From the NCBI RefSeq assembly GCF_014655295.1, contig NZ_BNBI01000009.1:124001-188000 (forward strand): a stretch of DNA of 64,000 nt, read 5' to 3'. The notes under the pieces were generated by a model that was not told the origin of the DNA, did not search any database, and saw nothing but the letters and a program-made list of their open reading frames with translations. Made by a program: the position numbers and the translations under genes. Shown piece by piece: positions 7,489 through 15,084 of this stretch (the first letter of the stretch is position 1; the number at the start of each line of letters is the position of its first letter). This stretch comes from Streptomyces fumanus (GTDB lineage: Bacteria > Actinomycetota > Actinomycetes > Streptomycetales > Streptomycetaceae).

Positions 7489-9120
7489 GTGCACGCCGAT
7501 GTCATCGCCACCGCCAAAACCTGGCTGGCCGAGGACCCCGATCCGGAGACCCGTGCCGAGCTGGCCGGGCTCATCGACGCCGGTGACGTCACCGAACTCA
7601 CCGCCCGCTTCTCCGGCACCCTGCAGTTCGGCACCGCCGGCCTGCGCGGTGAACTCGGCGCCGGTCCGATGCGGATGAACCGCGCGGTCGTCATCCGCGC
7701 CGCCGCCGGGCTCGCCGCGTACCTGAGGAAGCAGGGCCACGAGGACGGTCTGGTCGTCATCGGCTACGACGCCCGGCACAAGTCGGCCGACTTCGCCCGG
7801 GACACCGCCGCCGTGCTCACCGGTGCCGGTCTGCGCGCCGCCGTGCTGCCGCGCCCGCTGCCGACCCCCGTCCTCGCCTTCGCCGTCCGGCACCTCGGCG
7901 CCGTCGCGGGCGTGGAGGTGACCGCCAGTCACAACCCGCCGCGCGACAACGGCTACAAGGTGTACCTCGGCGACGGCTCCCAGATCGTGCCCCCGGCGGA
8001 CACCGGCATCGCCGCCGGGATCGACGCCGTCCGGTCCCTGGCGGACGTACCCCGTCCGGACGGCGGCTGGGAGGTGCTCGGCGACGAGGTGCTGGACGCC
8101 TACCTCGCCCGTACGGACGCGGTCCTCGCGCCGGGCTCCGCGCGGACCGCCCGGACCGTCTACACGGCGATGCACGGCGTCGGCAAGGACGTCCTGCTCG
8201 CCGCCTTCGCCCGGGCCGGCTTCCCCGCGCCCGTGCTCGTCGCCGCGCAGGCCGAGCCCGACCCGGACTTCCCCACGGTCGCCTTCCCCAACCCGGAGGA
8301 GCCGGGGGCGATGGACCTCGCCTTCGCCACCGCCCGGGAGGCCGGCCCCGACCTGGTGATCGCCAACGACCCCGACGCCGACCGCCTCGCGGTGGCCGTC
8401 CGGGACGGCGCCGACTGGCGGATGCTGCGCGGCGACGAGGTCGGCGCGCTGCTCGCCGCGCACCTGGTCCGGCGCGGGGCGCGCGGCACGTTCGCCGAGT
8501 CGATCGTCTCCTCCTCGCTGCTCGGCCGGATCGCCGAGCGGGCCGGCCTGCGGCACACCGAGACCCTCACCGGGTTCAAGTGGATCGCCCGCGCGGAGGG
8601 CCTGCGCTACGGCTACGAGGAGGCCCTCGGCTACTGCGTCGACCCCGACGGCGTACGGGACAAGGACGGCATCACCGCCGCGCTGCTCGTCACCGAGCTG
8701 GCCTCGGAGCTGAAGGAGGAGGGCCGGACCCTGCTCGACCTGCTCGACGACCTCGCGGTGGAGCACGGGCTGCACGCCACCGACCAGTTGGCGGTGCGGG
8801 TCGCGGACCTGTCGCTGATCACGGACGCGATGCGCGGGCTGCGTGAGCGGCCGCCGGGCGCGCTGGCGGGCCTGCCGGTGACTCGGGCCGAGGACCTGAC
8901 GCACGGCGCCGGGGGGCTGCCGCCCACGGACGGGCTGCGCTACACGCTCGACGGCGCCCGGGTCGTCGTCCGCCCCAGCGGCACGGAGCCCAAGCTGAAG
9001 TGCTACCTGGAGGTCGTCGTCCCCGTCGCCTCCCGCGCCGGTCTGCCCGCGGCGCGGGCCACCGCGACGGACCGCCTGACCCGCATCAAGCAGGACCTCT
9101 CGGCCGCCCTCGGCCTCTGA
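7489..9120 (+). CDS. pmmB: Phospho-sugar mutase (PmmB type, probable phosphopentomutase)
   Basis: Alpha-D-phosphohexomutase superfamily enzyme of 543 residues. The phosphoserine loop is VTASHNPPRDNGYKVY, the metal-binding loop ANDPDADRLAVAV, the sugar-binding loop GYEEALGYCVDPDGVRDKDG, and the C-terminal phosphate-binding RPSGTEPKLKCYLEV. The family includes phosphomannomutase, phosphoglucomutase and PGM2-type phosphopentomutase. Its place after the nucleoside phosphorylase and before deoC argues that it converts (deoxy)ribose-1-phosphate to the 5-phosphate; that is inference. The GTG at 7489 has GAGAGG at 7475-7480. The longer frame starting at 7159 overlaps the divergent lipoprotein gene and is not likely to be used. 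Confidence 0.9.
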   Translation: MHADVIATAKTWLAEDPDPETRAELAGLIDAGDVTELTARFSGTLQFGTAGLRGELGAGPMRMNRAVVIRAAAGLAAYLRKQGHEDGLVVIGYDARHKSADFARDTAAVLTGAGLRAAVLPRPLPTPVLAFAVRHLGAVAGVEVTASHNPPRDNGYKVYLGDGSQIVPPADTGIAAGIDAVRSLADVPRPDGGWEVLGDEVLDAYLARTDAVLAPGSARTARTVYTAMHGVGKDVLLAAFARAGFPAPVLVAAQAEPDPDFPTVAFPNPEEPGAMDLAFATAREAGPDLVIANDPDADRLAVAVRDGADWRMLRGDEVGALLAAHLVRRGARGTFAESIVSSSLLGRIAERAGLRHTETLTGFKWIARAEGLRYGYEEALGYCVDPDGVRDKDGITAALLVTELASELKEEGRTLLDLLDDLAVEHGLHATDQLAVRVADLSLITDAMRGLRERPPGALAGLPVTRAEDLTHGAGGLPPTDGLRYTLDGARVVVRPSGTEPKLKCYLEVVVPVASRAGLPAARATATDRLTRIKQDLSAALGL

Positions 9121-9135
9121 CCCGGACCCGGGTCA

Positions 9136-9182
9136 CCGGTGGGCCGGGCAGCCTCCTCGACGGGGGCCGCCCGGCCCACCGG
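9136..9182 (+). terminator. Terminator after the phospho-sugar mutase
   Basis: Perfect 14-bp stem CCGGTGGGCCGGGC (9136-9149) / GCCCGGCCCACCGG (9169-9182) with a 19-base loop, starting 16 bases after the stop codon. Confidence 0.75.
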
Positions 9183-9200
9183 GAAACCGGGATCCGGCCG

Positions 9201-9470
9201 CCTCGGCGAGTCCGCCCCGCCGGGGACCCGAGCCCGGCCCACCTCAGCGAACCCGGCCCGCCGGAGACCCGAGCCCCGGCCCGCCTCGGCGAATCCGCCC
9301 CACCGAAAACCGCAACCCGGCCCACCTCAGCGAACCCGCCCCACCGAAGACCGCAACCCGGCCCGCCGAGGACCTGAGCCCCGGCCCACCTCAGCGAACC
9401 CGGCCCGCCGGGGACCCGAGCCCCGGCCCACCTCGGCGAGCCCGACCCGCCGGGAACCGCGGCCCGGCCG
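9201..9470. repeat. Degenerate 41-42 bp tandem repeat
   Basis: This gene-free stretch between convergent genes is filled by a tandem repeat. Copies begin at 9201, 9242, 9284, 9325, 9389 and 9431, each opening CCTCRGCGA and carrying CCGCC-GGGGACCCGAGCC-type sequence; a short partial copy lies near 9365-9388. Copies differ by scattered substitutions. There are no spacers, so it is not a CRISPR array. The rest of 9121-9481 holds only the terminator. Confidence 0.8.
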
Positions 9471-9481
9471 CGCCCGCCCGG

Positions 9482-10186
9482 TCACCCCAGCGCCAGCAAC
9501 ACCGCCAGCAGCACCGCCCCCGTCACCGCCGGGGCGATGACCTCGTACGCCCAGCGCACGGTCACCTCGCCCTGGGCGGTCGGCTCGCTCTCCCGGGCCT
9601 CGCGCAGCGCCCGCAGCTCGTCCATGATCCGGTCGGTCTCCGCCCGCACCGGCCCGTCGTCGGCCGCCAGGGCCGCCGCCCGGTCAGCACCGGCCGCGCC
9701 CAGCGGGCCACCGCCCCCGCGCCCGCCGAACAGGCCCCCGCGCGGGGCCTCGCCCGCCGCCCGCCGGGTCTCCTGCCGCGCCGCCTTCTTGCGGGCCCGC
9801 AGCGACACCGGCACCGCCCACAACTGGTACTTGGCGCCGGAGTCGGCGACCACCTCGTTGGAGTAACCGGAGCGCAGCGAGGCCACCCGGCCCCAGGGCA
9901 GCACGACGACCCGCAGCGGGTTGCGCACCCGCAGCCGGTCCTCACCGGCGAACACGGCCGGCCGCACGGTGTAGGCGACCACCACCGGCACCACCAGCAG
10001 CAGCGTGGCCAGCGCCAGCCAGGGCGTGCGGCCCTCGCCGGCGACGACCGCGTCGATGCCGAGCCAGCCGGCGATGGCGAGCAGCAGCACGCCGCCGGCG
10101 ATGCCCGCGGGCGAGCGGTAGGCGCGGTCCCTGGTCTGCGGGACCGAGGGCGGCGGCGGTGGTGACGGATGTTCCGGGGTGGTCAT
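9482..10186 (-). CDS. Membrane protein with PH-like domain
   Basis: A 234-residue protein. A proline-rich cytoplasmic N-terminus (MTTPEHPSPPPPPSVP) leads to two membrane helices around residues 28-49 and 56-74. A PH-like/YdbT-type segment follows (DRLRVRNPLRVVVLPWGRVASLRSGYSNEVV), typical of Streptomyces membrane proteins labelled PH domain-containing. A charged Ala/Gly-rich linker and a last helix (APAVTGAVLLAVLLALG) end the protein. The function is unknown. It is divergent from deoC, and the shared 90-base gap carries the nucleoside operator, so its expression might respond to the same regulator. Confidence 0.72.
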   Translation of the reverse strand: MTTPEHPSPPPPPSVPQTRDRAYRSPAGIAGGVLLLAIAGWLGIDAVVAGEGRTPWLALATLLLVVPVVVAYTVRPAVFAGEDRLRVRNPLRVVVLPWGRVASLRSGYSNEVVADSGAKYQLWAVPVSLRARKKAARQETRRAAGEAPRGGLFGGRGGGGPLGAAGADRAAALAADDGPVRAETDRIMDELRALREARESEPTAQGEVTVRWAYEVIAPAVTGAVLLAVLLALG

Positions 10187-10246
10187 GCTGCCGATTGTGC
10201 CCGACGGCTCGGACAGTGCCCCGGGGAGCCGGGGGGTGTACAGCCG

Positions 10247-10258
10247 CTACGCGCGTAG
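10247..10258. promoter_or_regulatory. CTACGCGCGTAG palindrome (copy 2, deoC)
   Basis: Exact palindrome ending 19 bases before the ATG of deoC. It is identical to the copies before the nucleoside phosphorylase, adenosine deaminase and ABC transporter genes. Confidence 0.75.
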
Positions 10259-10277
10259 ATATGCTCGTCTGGTGACC

Positions 10278-11237
10278 ATGCCCACTCATACTCCCGCCGC
10301 GAGCCCGGTGCCGGACGTCACCGCGTCCGAGAGCACGCTGCGCCGCTTCCTGCACGGGCTGCCCGGTGTCGACGCGGTCGGCCTGGAGGCCCGGGCCGCC
10401 GCGCTCGGCACCCGTTCCATCAAGACGACCGCGAAGGCGTACGCGCTCGACCTGGCCATCTCGATGGTCGACCTGACCACCCTGGAGGGCGCGGACACCC
10501 CGGGCAAGGTCCGGGCGCTGGGCGCCAAGGCGGTCCGCCCCGACCCGGCCGACCGCACCGCGCCGGCCACGGCCGCGGTCTGCGTCTACCCGGACATGGT
10601 GCCCGTCGCCAAGGAGGCCGTCGCCGGTTCCGGCGTGAAGGTCGCCTCGGTGGCCACCGCCTTCCCGGCGGGCCGCGCCTCCCTCGCCGTGAAGCTCGCC
10701 GACGTGCGCGAGGCGGTCGCGGCGGGCGCCGACGAGGTCGACATGGTCATCGACCGGGGGGCGTTCCTGGCGGGGAAGTACCTCAAGGTGTACGAGGAGA
10801 TCGCCGCGGTGAAGGAGGCGTGCGGCACCGACGCGCGCCTGAAGGTCATCTTCGAGACCGGCGAGCTGTCGACGTACGACAACATCCGCCGCGCCAGTTG
10901 GCTCGGCATGCTGGCCGGCGCCGACTTCATCAAGACCTCCACCGGCAAGGTCGCGGTCAACGCCACACCGGCCAACACCCTGCTCATGCTGGAGGCGGTC
11001 CGCGACTTCCGCGCCCAGACCGGCATCCAGGTGGGCGTGAAGCCGGCCGGCGGCATCCGCACGGCCAAGGACGCGCTGAAGTTCCTGGTGCTGGTCAACG
11101 AGACGGCCGGCGCGGACTGGCTGGACAGCCACTGGTTCCGCTTCGGCGCCTCCTCGCTGCTGAACGATCTGCTGATGCAGCGTCAGAAGCTGGCCACCGG
11201 CCGCTACTCCGGCCCCGACTACGTGACGGTGGACTGA
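10278..11237 (+). CDS. deoC: Deoxyribose-phosphate aldolase
   Basis: Class I aldolase of 319 residues. It cleaves 2-deoxyribose-5-phosphate to acetaldehyde and glyceraldehyde-3-phosphate in the cytoplasm. The Schiff-base lysine sits in ADFIKTSTGK, and the second active-site lysine in VGVKPAGGIRT. AVCVYPDMV and EVDMVIDRGAFLAG are further family motifs. The N-terminus is about 60 residues longer than in E. coli DeoC, as in actinobacteria. Two starts are possible: GTG 10272 and ATG 10278, part of GTGACCATG. There is no clear ribosome binding site. The two aldehyde dehydrogenase genes follow at once (5-base gap, then overlap), which fits removal of the acetaldehyde produced. Confidence 0.94.
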   Translation: MPTHTPAASPVPDVTASESTLRRFLHGLPGVDAVGLEARAAALGTRSIKTTAKAYALDLAISMVDLTTLEGADTPGKVRALGAKAVRPDPADRTAPATAAVCVYPDMVPVAKEAVAGSGVKVASVATAFPAGRASLAVKLADVREAVAAGADEVDMVIDRGAFLAGKYLKVYEEIAAVKEACGTDARLKVIFETGELSTYDNIRRASWLGMLAGADFIKTSTGKVAVNATPANTLLMLEAVRDFRAQTGIQVGVKPAGGIRTAKDALKFLVLVNETAGADWLDSHWFRFGASSLLNDLLMQRQKLATGRYSGPDYVTVD

Positions 11238-11242
11238 TCCCC

Positions 11243-12679
11243 ATGGCATCCGCATTCGAGTACGCACCGGCGCCCGAGTCCCGCGCGGTCGTCGACATCG
11301 CCCCGTCCTACGGGCTGTTCATCGACGGCGAGTTCACCGAGGCGGCCGACGGCAAGGTCTTCAAGACCGTCTCCCCCTCGTCCGAGGAGGTCCTCTCCGA
11401 GGTCGCCGAGGCCACCGAGGCGGACGTGGACCGTGCCGTCGCCGCCGCCCGCAAGGCGTTCGAGACCTGGTCCGCGCTGCCCGGCGCCGAGCGCGCCAAG
11501 TACCTCTTCCGGATCGCCCGCATCGTGCAGGAGCGCAGCCGGGAGCTGGCCGTGCTGGAGACCCTGGACAACGGCAAGCCGATCAAGGAGACCCGGGACG
11601 CCGACCTGCCCCTGGTCGCCGCGCACTTCTTCTACTACGCGGGCTGGGCCGACAAGCTGGAGCACGCGGGCTTCGGGCCGGCCCCCCGCCCGCTGGGCGT
11701 GGCCGGCCAGGTCATCCCGTGGAACTTCCCGCTGCTGATGCTGGCGTGGAAGATCGCCCCGGCGCTGGCGACCGGCAACACGGTGGTGCTGAAGCCCGCC
11801 GAGACCACCCCGCTGTCCGCCCTGTTCTTCGCGGACATCTGCCGCCAGGCCGGGCTGCCGAAGGGCGTCGTCAACATCGTCACGGGCGACGGCCGCACCG
11901 GCGCCGCCCTGGTCGCCCACCCGGGCGTGGACAAGGTCGCCTTCACCGGCTCCACGGCCGTCGGCAAGGAGATCGCCCGCACCCTCGCCGGGACCCGCAA
12001 GAAGCTCACCCTGGAGCTGGGCGGCAAGGGCGCCAACATCGTCTTCGACGACGCCCCGATCGACCAGGCCGTCGAGGGCATCGTCAGCGGCATCTTCTTC
12101 AACCAGGGCCAGGTCTGCTGCGCGGGCTCGCGGCTGCTGGTGCAGGAGTCGATCCACGACGAGCTGCTCGACCGGCTCAAGCGCCGCCTGACCACCCTGC
12201 GGCTGGGCGACCCGCTGGACAAGAACACGGACATCGGCGCGATCAACTCCGCCGAGCAACTGGCCCGGATCACCGCGCTGGCCGACCAGGGCGAGGCGGA
12301 GGGCGCCGAGCGCTGGTCGGCGCCCTGCGAACTGCCGTCGGCCGGTTACTGGTTCGCCCCGACGCTGTTCACCGGCGTCACCCAGGCGCACACCATCGCC
12401 CGCGACGAGATCTTCGGCCCGGTCCTGTCGGTGCTGACCTTCCGCACCCCGGACGAGGCGGTCGCCAAGGCCAACAACACGCCGTACGGCCTGTCCGCGG
12501 GCATCTGGACGGAGAAGGGCTCGCGCATCCTGGCGGTCGCGAACAAGCTCCGCGCGGGCGTGATCTGGTCCAACACGTTCAACAAGTTCGATCCGACGTC
12601 GCCGTTCGGCGGCTACAAGGAGTCGGGCTTCGGCCGCGAGGGCGGCCGCCACGGCCTGGAGGCGTACCTCGATGTCTGA
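11243..12679 (+). CDS. Aldehyde dehydrogenase (NAD-dependent)
   Basis: Full-length ALDH of 478 residues. VIPWNFPLLM holds the catalytic-tetrad asparagine, FTGSTAVGKEI the NAD-binding glycines, LELGGKGANIVF the general-base glutamate, and FFNQGQVCCAGSRL the catalytic cysteine. EIFGPVLSVLTF and PFGGYKESGFGREGG complete the fold. The substrate is not readable from sequence; its place 5 bases after deoC makes acetaldehyde the best guess. The stop overlaps the start of the next gene by 8 bases, so the two are likely translated together. Confidence 0.92.
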   Translation: MASAFEYAPAPESRAVVDIAPSYGLFIDGEFTEAADGKVFKTVSPSSEEVLSEVAEATEADVDRAVAAARKAFETWSALPGAERAKYLFRIARIVQERSRELAVLETLDNGKPIKETRDADLPLVAAHFFYYAGWADKLEHAGFGPAPRPLGVAGQVIPWNFPLLMLAWKIAPALATGNTVVLKPAETTPLSALFFADICRQAGLPKGVVNIVTGDGRTGAALVAHPGVDKVAFTGSTAVGKEIARTLAGTRKKLTLELGGKGANIVFDDAPIDQAVEGIVSGIFFNQGQVCCAGSRLLVQESIHDELLDRLKRRLTTLRLGDPLDKNTDIGAINSAEQLARITALADQGEAEGAERWSAPCELPSAGYWFAPTLFTGVTQAHTIARDEIFGPVLSVLTFRTPDEAVAKANNTPYGLSAGIWTEKGSRILAVANKLRAGVIWSNTFNKFDPTSPFGGYKESGFGREGGRHGLEAYLDV

Positions 12680-13562
12680 CGCACGACTGTCCGTACTGAA
12701 GACCTACAAGCTGTACGTCGGCGGGAAGTTCCCGCGTTCCGAGAGCGGCCGGGTGTACGAGGTGACGGACGTGAAGGGCGACTGGCTGGCCAACGCGCCG
12801 CTCTCCTCCCGCAAGGACGCCCGGGACGCGGTGGTCGCCGCCCGCAAGGCGTTCGGCGGCTGGTCGGGCGCCACGGCGTACAACCGCGGCCAGGTCCTGT
12901 ACCGGGTCGCGGAGATGCTGGAGGGCCGCCGGGCGCAGTTCGTCCACGAGGTGGCCGGTGCCGAGGGGCTGTCGAAGTCCAAGGCGGCCGCGGTCGTGGA
13001 CGCGACGATCGACCGCTGGGTCTGGTACGCGGGCTGGACCGACAAGATCGCCCAGGTGGTGGGCGGCGCCAACCCGGTCGCGGGCCCCTACTTCAACCTC
13101 TCCTCCCCCGAGCCGACGGGCGTGGTCGCGGTGCTGGCCCCCCAGGAGTCCTCGTTCCTCGGCCTGGTCTCGGTGCTGGCCCCGGTCGTCGCCACGGGCA
13201 ACACGGCGGTCGTGGTGGCCTCGGAGAGGTCCCCGCTGCCCGCCCTGTCGCTCGCCGAGGTGCTCGCCACCTCCGACGTCCCCGGCGGGGTGGTCAACAT
13301 CCTCTCCGGCCGTACGGCGGAGATCGCGGCGCCGCTGGCCGCGCACCAGGACGTCAACGCGATCGACCTGGCGGGCGCCGACGAGGCGCTGGCGAAGGAG
13401 CTGGAGACCGCCGCGGCGGACAACCTCAAGCGGGTCGTGCGTCCACAGCCTGTGGACGACTGGTCGGCGACCCCGGGCCTGGAGCGTCTGACGGCGTTCC
13501 TGGAGACCAAGACGGTCTGGCACCCGACGGGCGCGCTGGGCGCCGCCGGTTCGTCGTACTGA
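12672..13562 (+). CDS. Half-length aldehyde dehydrogenase homologue lacking the catalytic domain
   Basis: A 296-residue ALDH-family protein, against about 480 for the family. The N-terminal part aligns with the ALDH coenzyme domain: LYVGGKFPRSESGRVYEV, AAVVAARKAFGGWSG, WYAGWTDKIAQV, GVVAVLAPQESSFLGL and VATGNTAVVVAS. The usual PWNFP is replaced by APQES. After a region matching FTGST (NAIDLAGADEAL) it jumps to about 60 unrelated residues and stops, so the catalytic cysteine, the base glutamate and the oligomerisation domain are missing. It is probably not an active dehydrogenase by itself; it may pair with the upstream full-length enzyme, whose stop it overlaps. The frame is intact with normal codon use, so it is not simple decay. 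Confidence 0.82.
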   Translation: MSDARLSVLKTYKLYVGGKFPRSESGRVYEVTDVKGDWLANAPLSSRKDARDAVVAARKAFGGWSGATAYNRGQVLYRVAEMLEGRRAQFVHEVAGAEGLSKSKAAAVVDATIDRWVWYAGWTDKIAQVVGGANPVAGPYFNLSSPEPTGVVAVLAPQESSFLGLVSVLAPVVATGNTAVVVASERSPLPALSLAEVLATSDVPGGVVNILSGRTAEIAAPLAAHQDVNAIDLAGADEALAKELETAAADNLKRVVRPQPVDDWSATPGLERLTAFLETKTVWHPTGALGAAGSSY

Positions 13563-13594
13563 CCCGGCCGGGCCCGCCGCCCGGCCCGGGCCGG

Positions 13595-13618
13595 GCCTCC
13601 CCCGCCGTCCGGGGAGGC
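13595..13618. terminator. Terminator hairpin between convergent genes
   Basis: GCCTCCCC / GGGGAGGC stem, 33 bases after the short ALDH gene and 18 bases from the convergent stop at 13636. Confidence 0.6.
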
Positions 13619-13635
13619 GCGGCCCGCCTCGCCGT

Positions 13636-14076
13636 TCAGCCCCGGGTGGCCTTGTCCACCAGCTCGGTCGCGCGCCCCGCGACCGGGATCGTCCCGACGG
13701 ACTCGGCCTGCGCGACCGGCCCGGTCAGGGCCGTCGACGTCAGCGGCGGGAGGTCGGCCACCTGGGTGCCGACGCCGTTGTCGAGCGGGTCGACGCCGGT
13801 GCCGGCCAGCGGGTTGGGCCGCAGCCCGGCGACCGGCCCGGCGGCGTGACCGACCGAGCCGGCGACCGCCCGCAGACCGGCCTCCGCGTCGGTCTCCCCG
13901 AGCAGCGGGGCCTCGCCGGACGACGAGGACGGGGACGCGGACGAAGGTGCGGGCGGGGGCAGGGGCACGGTCGCGGACGCGGTCGCCGCGCCCGCGCCGA
14001 GGGCGGCCCCGGCGGTGGCGAGGACGGCCAGGGCGCGCCGGACGGTCGGGGTGCGGGGGGACGCGTGTCGGGCCAT
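13636..14076 (-). CDS. Small secreted protein, function unknown
   Basis: A 146-residue exported protein. The N-terminus MARHASPRTPTVRRALAVL is followed by the hydrophobic run ATAGAALGAGAATASA with an AxA signal-peptidase site. The mature part is Ser/Pro-rich and then Gly/Pro/Val-rich with no cysteines. An in-frame ATG 168 bases upstream would give a longer protein, but it would place the signal peptide internally, so 14076 is preferred. I recognise no domain. Its style resembles the small secreted protein at 20006-20344 (short, low complexity, AxA signal), though they share no clear alignment. Confidence 0.6.
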   Translation of the reverse strand: MARHASPRTPTVRRALAVLATAGAALGAGAATASATVPLPPPAPSSASPSSSSGEAPLLGETDAEAGLRAVAGSVGHAAGPVAGLRPNPLAGTGVDPLDNGVGTQVADLPPLTSTALTGPVAQAESVGTIPVAGRATELVDKATRG

Positions 14077-14222
14077 CGCTGCCGCCTCGGGCCGGGAAGT
14101 ACCCTGCGGGCACTTCGGAGGGTAATCGGATTGGCGCACAGCGTAGGGGAGATGTGACGCGCGCGGCAAAGCCGGACCGGGGGGTCGTCGCCCGTACGAG
14201 GGATGCCGCACACTGGTGTCCC

Positions 14223-14858
14223 GTGACCTCCCATCCGTCGACATCCACGCGAGTCGTGCTGCTCTGCGGCCCTTCCGGCTCCGGCAAGTCCCTCCTCGCC
14301 GCCCGCTCCGGTCTGCCGGTGCTGCGGCTCGACGACTTCTACAAGGAGGGCACCGATCCGACGCTGCCCCTGGTGGCCGGGAGCACGGACATCGACTGGG
14401 ACCACCCGGGCTCGTGGGACGCGGAGACGGCCGTCGCCGCGATCGTGGAGCTGTGCCGCACGGGCCGTACCCGCGTGCCGGTGTACGACATCGCGCTGAG
14501 CGCCCGCACCGGGCGGGAGACGGTCGACATCGGGCGGACCCCGCTGTTCATCGCGGAGGGCGTCTTCGCCGCCGAGATCGTCGCCCGCTGCCGGGAGCTG
14601 GGCGTGCTCGCCGACGCGCTCTGCCTGAGCCGCGGCCCGCTGACCACGTTCCGCCGGCGTTTCCTGCGGGATCTGCGGGAGGGCCGCAAGTCGGTGCCGT
14701 TCCTGCTGCGCCGGGGCTGGCGGCTGATGCGGCAGGAGCGGTCGATCGTCGCCCGTCAGACGGCCCTGGGCGCCCATGCCTGCGACCGGGACGAGGCGAT
14801 GGGCCGGCTGGCCGCCGCCGCGGCGGGCCGGCGCGCACCGAGCCGTACAGCGGCCTGA
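14223..14858 (+). CDS. Uridine kinase-like P-loop ATP-binding protein
   Basis: A 211-residue P-loop kinase-like protein. Walker A is LLCGPSGSGKSLL at about residues 13-25, followed by VLRLDDFYKEGTDPTLP, which is the uridine/phosphoribulokinase nucleotide-binding signature with the DDFY pair. VPVYDIALSARTG resembles the uridine kinase substrate loop (P-x-YD), and FIAEGVFAAEI the Walker B-like EG. LTTFRRRFLRDLREGRK is a basic lid. Uridine phosphorylation would fit the nucleoside salvage setting, but the true substrate is not shown. The start GTG 14223 lies 6 bases after another GTG in a different frame. Confidence 0.75.
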   Translation: MTSHPSTSTRVVLLCGPSGSGKSLLAARSGLPVLRLDDFYKEGTDPTLPLVAGSTDIDWDHPGSWDAETAVAAIVELCRTGRTRVPVYDIALSARTGRETVDIGRTPLFIAEGVFAAEIVARCRELGVLADALCLSRGPLTTFRRRFLRDLREGRKSVPFLLRRGWRLMRQERSIVARQTALGAHACDRDEAMGRLAAAAAGRRAPSRTAA

Positions 14859-14868
14859 GGACACAGCA

Positions 14869-14911
14869 GAAGCGGGACTGGACGGACCCCCCGGCCCTCC
14901 AGTCCCGCTTC
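14869..14911 (+). terminator. Strong terminator hairpin
   Basis: Perfect 14-bp stem GAAGCGGGACTGGA (14869-14882) / TCCAGTCCCGCTTC (14898-14911), 10 bases after the kinase-like gene. Confidence 0.8.
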
Positions 14912-14919
14912 CTTCCTGC

Positions 14920-15008
14920 TCCCCCGTGCTTCCCCCGTATCCCCCGTATCCCCCGGTTTTCCCCCGTTCTCCTTGCGTTCCCCCGTGTCCCCCGTGTCCC
15001 CCGTGGTG
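14920..15008. repeat. Pyrimidine-rich TCCCCCGT repeat tract
   Basis: About nine imperfect copies of TCCCCCGTRT-like units (GCTCCCCCGTGCTTCCCCCGT..., TCCCCCGTATCCCCCGG...) on the plus strand, so the other strand is G-rich with GGGGG runs at short spacing. It sits between the terminator and the sigQ stop and has no coding content I can support. Confidence 0.7.
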
Positions 15009-15084
15009 TTTCCTCTGTGAGTAAGAGCCCGGTACCCACCCCCTGATACACCCGGGCTCCGACTTTTTTTCTTTCCCCCTGCCT

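Noticed and set aside
7276..8904. Minus-strand frame of 542 codons opposite the phosphosugar mutase
   Set aside because: Repetitive shadow sequence with no motif; the plus strand carries the full set of mutase motifs.
9201..9470. Possible CRISPR array
   Set aside because: Units are contiguous without unique spacers and too degenerate; no cas gene nearby.
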